Shown: positions 60,601 through 64,000 of the stretch, one piece after another
Numbering within the stretch: the first letter of the stretch is position 1
Layout of the letters: each line of letters begins with the position of its first letter
Source: Bugula neritina
Taxonomy: Eukaryota > Bryozoa > Gymnolaemata > Cheilostomatida > Bugulidae
Assembly (NCBI GenBank): GCA_964035545.1
Contig: OZ037772.1
Span: forward strand, 10,429,318-10,493,317
Direction of reading: 5' to 3'
DNA length: 64,000 bases
Notes under the pieces: generated by a model
Told to the model about the DNA's origin: nothing
Databases searched by the model: none
Seen by the model: only the letters and a program-made list of their open reading frames with translations
Position numbers and translations under genes: made by a program

Positions 60601-63600
60601 CACGATCTTGTATTGTGATGGCAACTCCTAGGTCTCATTTTATTAAATATATTGTCGTGACACAAATTTATAGAGTCGGAAGATTCCGAGTGTCAAGAAG
60701 CTACAGGGGCGTGTTGTCTGCAACTGGTGACCTCGTCAGAGGTGTTGTTGGAACAGTGCCAGCTGTGCTCCAGTATGTGTGATGATATTGACTCAGAGCA
60801 CCTTGCAGACACTGTGCGAAGGATGTCACAGCTCAGCAATAAGATCTCCAGGCTTATCATTCAATTCATGCAGGTGATTGTCTAATTATAACTTCACTCT
60901 ATGGTTGACATTTTATGTTGAGCAGATACTTACCAGAACTTTAGAAATTTGCAAAGGTTTCCAATAATATCCTGTAAATGTAAAACAATTCTGTAAAAGC
61001 AAACTGCATCTTATTGTTGGCATTTTATTTTGAATGACAACTTGTTTTTTTATTGTTTAAACTTACAGAAGTTGTATAAAAAGTGAAAATATCTTCAATA
61101 TGTTTTGTATCTGTTAATGTAAAAATACATAAACATTTCTAAAAGAGAAGCATTGCGAGTTTTTCATGAATAATTTCTCCATTTTTGTTTGCAGGCTTTG
61201 CTGAGTAATATAGACAAAGCAGTACATGATAGCACCTGCAGTTTGTTGACAGCTGTGCTGGAGCTTTGTAAGCTGTGTGGTGCCATGAGTCTTATGACAG
61301 ACACTGCACTGTCTATGCATTCTGACACTTTCCTGCAGGTAATCTATATGCACAACCTGTCACTCTATTATGACACTTCACAGCAGGTGGAATACACTTG
61401 CCCTGCCTTTTCATTGTATCTGACGTTTTTTCCTAAATTGTTTTTGCTGCAAAATCCTTTGCTCTGAATTTAACGTAGTTTTAAAAGATAGCTCAATCAT
61501 AATACTGTATGTGGTTGTCTATAATCATAATGTACTTTTAGTTAAGATCACATTTACGTGGAGAGTAGCAGTAACAAGTGCAATTAGTTTTTTGCATCAG
61601 ACAAGCTTTTTCATAAGATTTGTAATACATACTATAATATAGTATGTATTATACAAATAATATTATGATACATACCAGTTAGTAATAATCCGTACATATT
61701 TCTAATGAGTTTTATTTTCTCTTCACCAAGATTTAAAGTCTCTCAAATAGATCTAAGTTTTCAGATCCTGTGTTTCATAATGTGACAGTAGTCCCAGTTG
61801 ATTACATTCAAACCTGTCCATCAACCTGTGCTACTTGACAGCTGTCAACAGATGTGCGCATGGCATGTGCCCAAGGTGCCCTTGCTCAGTGTATCCATAC
61901 ATCTACAGAGAAGCTGACTGCAACCTTCTCATCCATAGATTATATGTGCAATAGTAAGTGTCTGCAATATATTCTATCATGTTTGTGGGGCTTTGAGTGT
62001 AGCTTTAGTTCTTTTGAAGACTCTCATACTAATGGTGCAGTGCAGTGGTGTCTCTTTATGACATGATGTTTGCGTAGTTTTGAGCTCTCTACTTACCTGC
62101 AAGCCAAGCTTAAGTCATGTATAATATATGAGCCACGCTAGGTGAAGAGTGTCGAAAGCTTTGATCAAGTGACAGTAGAACTCTCGTCTTTGTATAAATG
62201 CCAAGTACGTGTCACTTGGTGTCAATGGCAGCTGTCAACCAACAGCAGGTGGTAATTATGTCATGTTGTGCAGGTGCCCGCAACTGCCACGCTAAAGAGG
62301 ATATTTATGGTGCTGTTAACGGAGTACTCAACCAAGTGCAATCGTTTCTAATCAGTTATAGAGATGGTATTGGGAACACCCTCAAACTGGTGAGTACCTG
62401 CTTCATACTCTGACCGTTGATTGTCTTTATATTGGTCAATTTCCAGTACTTCCTCTCATGACTTGTTGGCATGTATGGGTAGTGTTTCAGGTGCTTGGTC
62501 TGTGGGTGGTCTGAGTATGGAGCACTGCTTGTCACAGCCACCCACAGTTCAGAGCATGTCGACATGTGATGTCATATTTGACTGCTAGATCAGGTGATCA
62601 GAGGGAAGCAGTAGTGAATAACAACCACCTGTTATTGAATGTATTCTCTGTTTATTTATTCATTTTTTCTCTCTGTCGTCTCTTTACAGTTGGAAGGTAT
62701 GAAACCTACCGACATAGACCCGTGCCTGCGGTATGAAATGTGCTCTCAGGCTATAGCTAGTCTCAACAGCATTGGAGATAACCTCAGTGCTCTGTTCAAA
62801 CCGATGTTTACTCAGGGTGGGTGTGTTAGCCTTCCACAATTTAAGTTTAAATATCTAATAATGACTATGAATAGACCCTTTGGTTCCTATTAACATGTAA
62901 GTTTGAGCTTCTGATAAAGTTGATGTATGTTTTGTTTATGGAAGTACAATAACCCGTTTCCTATCTGCAGGCAAGGAGTACGACAGAGCTATCCTTCTGA
63001 AAGCCGCCAACGCCATAAAAAGGAGTTGTCGTAACTTAGTCTTGGATTCTTCTCCTGACATCACGCCGCTGCTAGGGGCGGTGAATCATCTCTTCGCGGT
63101 TACAGAAGCAGAAGGGAAGGTCAAAGTTCACCACAAGACACCTAGAACTTCCCCATCTATTTCAGACCTTCGACCCAAAAGAGTTCTGCCCCAAGTTGCC
63201 AACACAGAAAAGGTAGCGTGTGGCATCTACTTGGTGCAAGTCATGTACACTGATAGTATAATATAATAATGTACCATATACTTATACTATAGTATGATTA
63301 TAATAACACAATATAATGGTAATATAGCATATAAACAATATAATATATTATGTAATATGATGATATATTGGGGTGATAATATAATTATAATGTGCTATAG
63401 TTGTGCTGGTATAGCAGCTTTAAAATTTGTGGAATTTTTTATCAATATCTGTTCATTTATTGGTCAAATTGAGTAAAATTTCAACTTCAATTATTTCTCT
63501 TTTCAACTCTTGCCTTGTAGCTGAAGCGAGTTTTACCTCCCTCCCCAGAGAGCTCTGACGTCTCATCTCCTCCTTCCTCTTCTAGTCCACCGAAAAGTGT

Positions 63601-63640
63601 GCTCAAACTAGCCGCCATGTTTGAGAATGACAAGTCGTGA
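45670..63640 (+). CDS. KIF14: KIF14-type kinesin-3 with FHA domain
   Basis: Twenty-seven exons (45670-45757, 47017-47076, 47528-47656, 48216-48499, 48775-48873, 49056-49139, 49416-49523, 50383-50519, 50960-51163, 51496-51673, 51951-52053, 52474-52660, 53279-53384, 53840-53982, 54367-54547, 54819-55002, 56105-56187, 56676-56899, 59754-59941, 60406-60513, 60674-60873, 61195-61338, 61842-61953, 62274-62389, 62690-62816, 62971-63212, 63521-63640) join in phase to 1312 codons. Motor: [11 protein letters not shown]-loop GQTGSGKS (146-153), switch [10 protein letters not shown] (about 266-274), switch [11 protein letters not shown] (303-311). Neck coiled coil, then FHA (about 505-605: [37 protein letters not shown]). 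Then coiled coil and a helical tail as in KIF14. The family acts in cytokinesis with citron kinase and PRC1. In-frame TAG at 45640 supports a short N terminus of about 60 residues before the motor, against about 350 in human KIF14. Confidence 0.93.
47305..47527 (+). repeat. 31-bp x 7 minisatellite ending in the KIF14 exon 3 acceptor
   Basis: Seven exact-length 31-bp units of TTGTACACTCTGTGTTAACACAACCTCTACA run from 47305 to 47521. The start of an eighth unit, TTGTAG (47522-47527), differs by C to G and so provides the AG of the exon 3 acceptor. The pyrimidine tract (ACAACCTCTACATTGTAG) is repeat-derived. Confidence 0.92.
48955..49055 (+). repeat. 33-bp x 3 minisatellite ending in the KIF14 exon 6 acceptor
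   Basis: Units AACACTGTATATGATCATGTG... at 48955-48987 and 48988-49020, both 33 bp, and 49021-49055. In the last unit the end TATATATGT is replaced by TATATTTTCAG, the acceptor of exon 6. Confidence 0.85.
49530..49602 (+). repeat. 15-bp minisatellite just after KIF14 exon 7 donor
   Basis: Five units of the form CACTTCCTGTTTCAC start 7 bp downstream of the exon 7 donor. They contain no GT donor copy. Confidence 0.8.
52041..52292 (+). repeat. 36-bp x 7 minisatellite copying the KIF14 exon 11 donor
   Basis: Exactly seven 36-bp units start at 52041, inside exon 11, each with CATACTG|GTGAGTATTGG. Two variants alternate (CTCGAGC with CCGCC end; CTCGAAC with TTCTCT-type end), so the array is really a 72-bp higher-order repeat. 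Unit 1 provides the last 13 exonic bases and the working donor at 52054. Units 2-7 are intronic copies. Reading on past the true donor meets TAA within five codons (GGT GAG TAT TGG TAA). Confidence 0.95.
54447..54511 (+). repeat. Exonic tandem duplication in KIF14 coiled coil
   Basis: TACAGTCAACAGCTGAA and TACAGTCAACAACTGAA recur 30 bp apart in exon 15, giving the peptide repeat [18 protein letters not shown]. It is in frame and keeps the charged, Gln-rich coiled-coil character. Confidence 0.7.
60021..60260 (+). repeat. 15-bp minisatellite of TCATTACTAATTAAG words in KIF14 intron 19
   Basis: About 14 imperfect copies of ATTACTAATTAAGTC, including variants TAATTGAGTC and TATCACAGCC, fill much of the intron between exons 19 and 20. 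The open frames through it are rich in Leu/Ile repeats and are artefacts. Confidence 0.85.
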
Positions 63641-64000
63641 CCTAAAGCTACTCTCTCCCAGTTGACCTTGACATTGCGTTGCTGGCCTTGACCTCCATTT
63701 CCTTCCTCTTCTAGCTGACATTTCTTTCTATAGTTCTATGTGAGCATACTAAATTATATTGTTTCTCTCCTCTAATACAAATAGTTATATATACAATAAT
63801 GCCTTGTAAAGATATTATGTTTGTGTGAAAATGAGAAGCTTTATCAATATTGAACTGTTACCTTTTATTCTGTTTATCACCTATTTTTTCTATGTGTATT
63901 TATATTGACATTTTACACTTCTCGGTATTTTACTCATTGATTTTGATATTATTTCTGTTGACCTAGTATTTGTTAGCCATATTGTAGTTCAGTGTTGCTT
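63641..64000 (+). other. KIF14 3' UTR and beyond
   Basis: Follows the TGA at 63638-63640. It is T-rich, with no canonical AATAAA or ATTAAA seen before the window edge, so the 3' end of the transcript is either outside or uses a variant signal. No other gene was seen here. Confidence 0.6.

Overview
This is nuclear DNA from an invertebrate animal. Genes are split into short exons with GT-AG introns, the sequence is AT-rich, and TG and AT microsatellites, minisatellites, tRNA-derived SINEs and MITE-like elements fill introns and spacers. The gene set (PAN plus fucolectin-type lectin, pancreatic-type lipase, NRF-6-like acyltransferase, ATAT1, FLOT1, KIF14) is metazoan. The style suggests a spiralian such as a mollusc, annelid or bryozoan, but the phylum is a low-confidence guess.

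Layout. (1) 1-6230, minus strand: a tandem array of secreted PAN/apple plus FTP-lectin genes. There are two complete copies (1120-3054 and 4172-6230), and the first exon of a third lies at the left edge. The array unit is about 3.0-3.2 kb. (2) 7249-13677, plus strand: a nine-exon secreted pancreatic-lipase-family enzyme with an intact Ser-Asp-His triad and a C-terminal PLAT-like domain. (3) 15281-27186, minus strand: a 13-exon NRF-6-type membrane acyltransferase, convergent with the lipase. A perfect palindrome at 13788-13803 carries a poly(A) signal on each strand. (4) 27187-30993: a gene-free spacer holding a 1183-bp hAT-type MITE with an 8-bp target duplication. (5) 30994-36272, plus strand: alpha-tubulin N-acetyltransferase (ATAT1). 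(6) 37130-43084, plus strand: flotillin-1. (7) 45670-63640, plus strand: a 27-exon KIF14-type kinesin with motor, FHA and tail regions but a short N terminus.

All exon chains were assembled by hand from splice sites and phase. Each of the six complete protein-coding models joins without a frame break: about 265, 264, 487, 789, 422, 442 and 1312 codons for the two lectins, lipase, acyltransferase, ATAT1, flotillin and kinesin respectively. ATAT1 and KIF14 both act on microtubules and flotillin-1 on membrane microdomains, but nothing here shows co-regulation.

Most unusual: at least four minisatellites sit exactly on splice junctions. Two copy a 5' splice site seven times (acyltransferase exon 11, KIF14 exon 11), and two abut or provide a 3' splice site (KIF14 exons 3 and 6). 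A fifth tandem repeat supplies the ATAT1 stop codon. ATAT1 and FLOT1 are adjacent here and also lie close together in the human genome, which may be ancient microsynteny. I see no prokaryotic-style system, CRISPR array or intact autonomous transposon.
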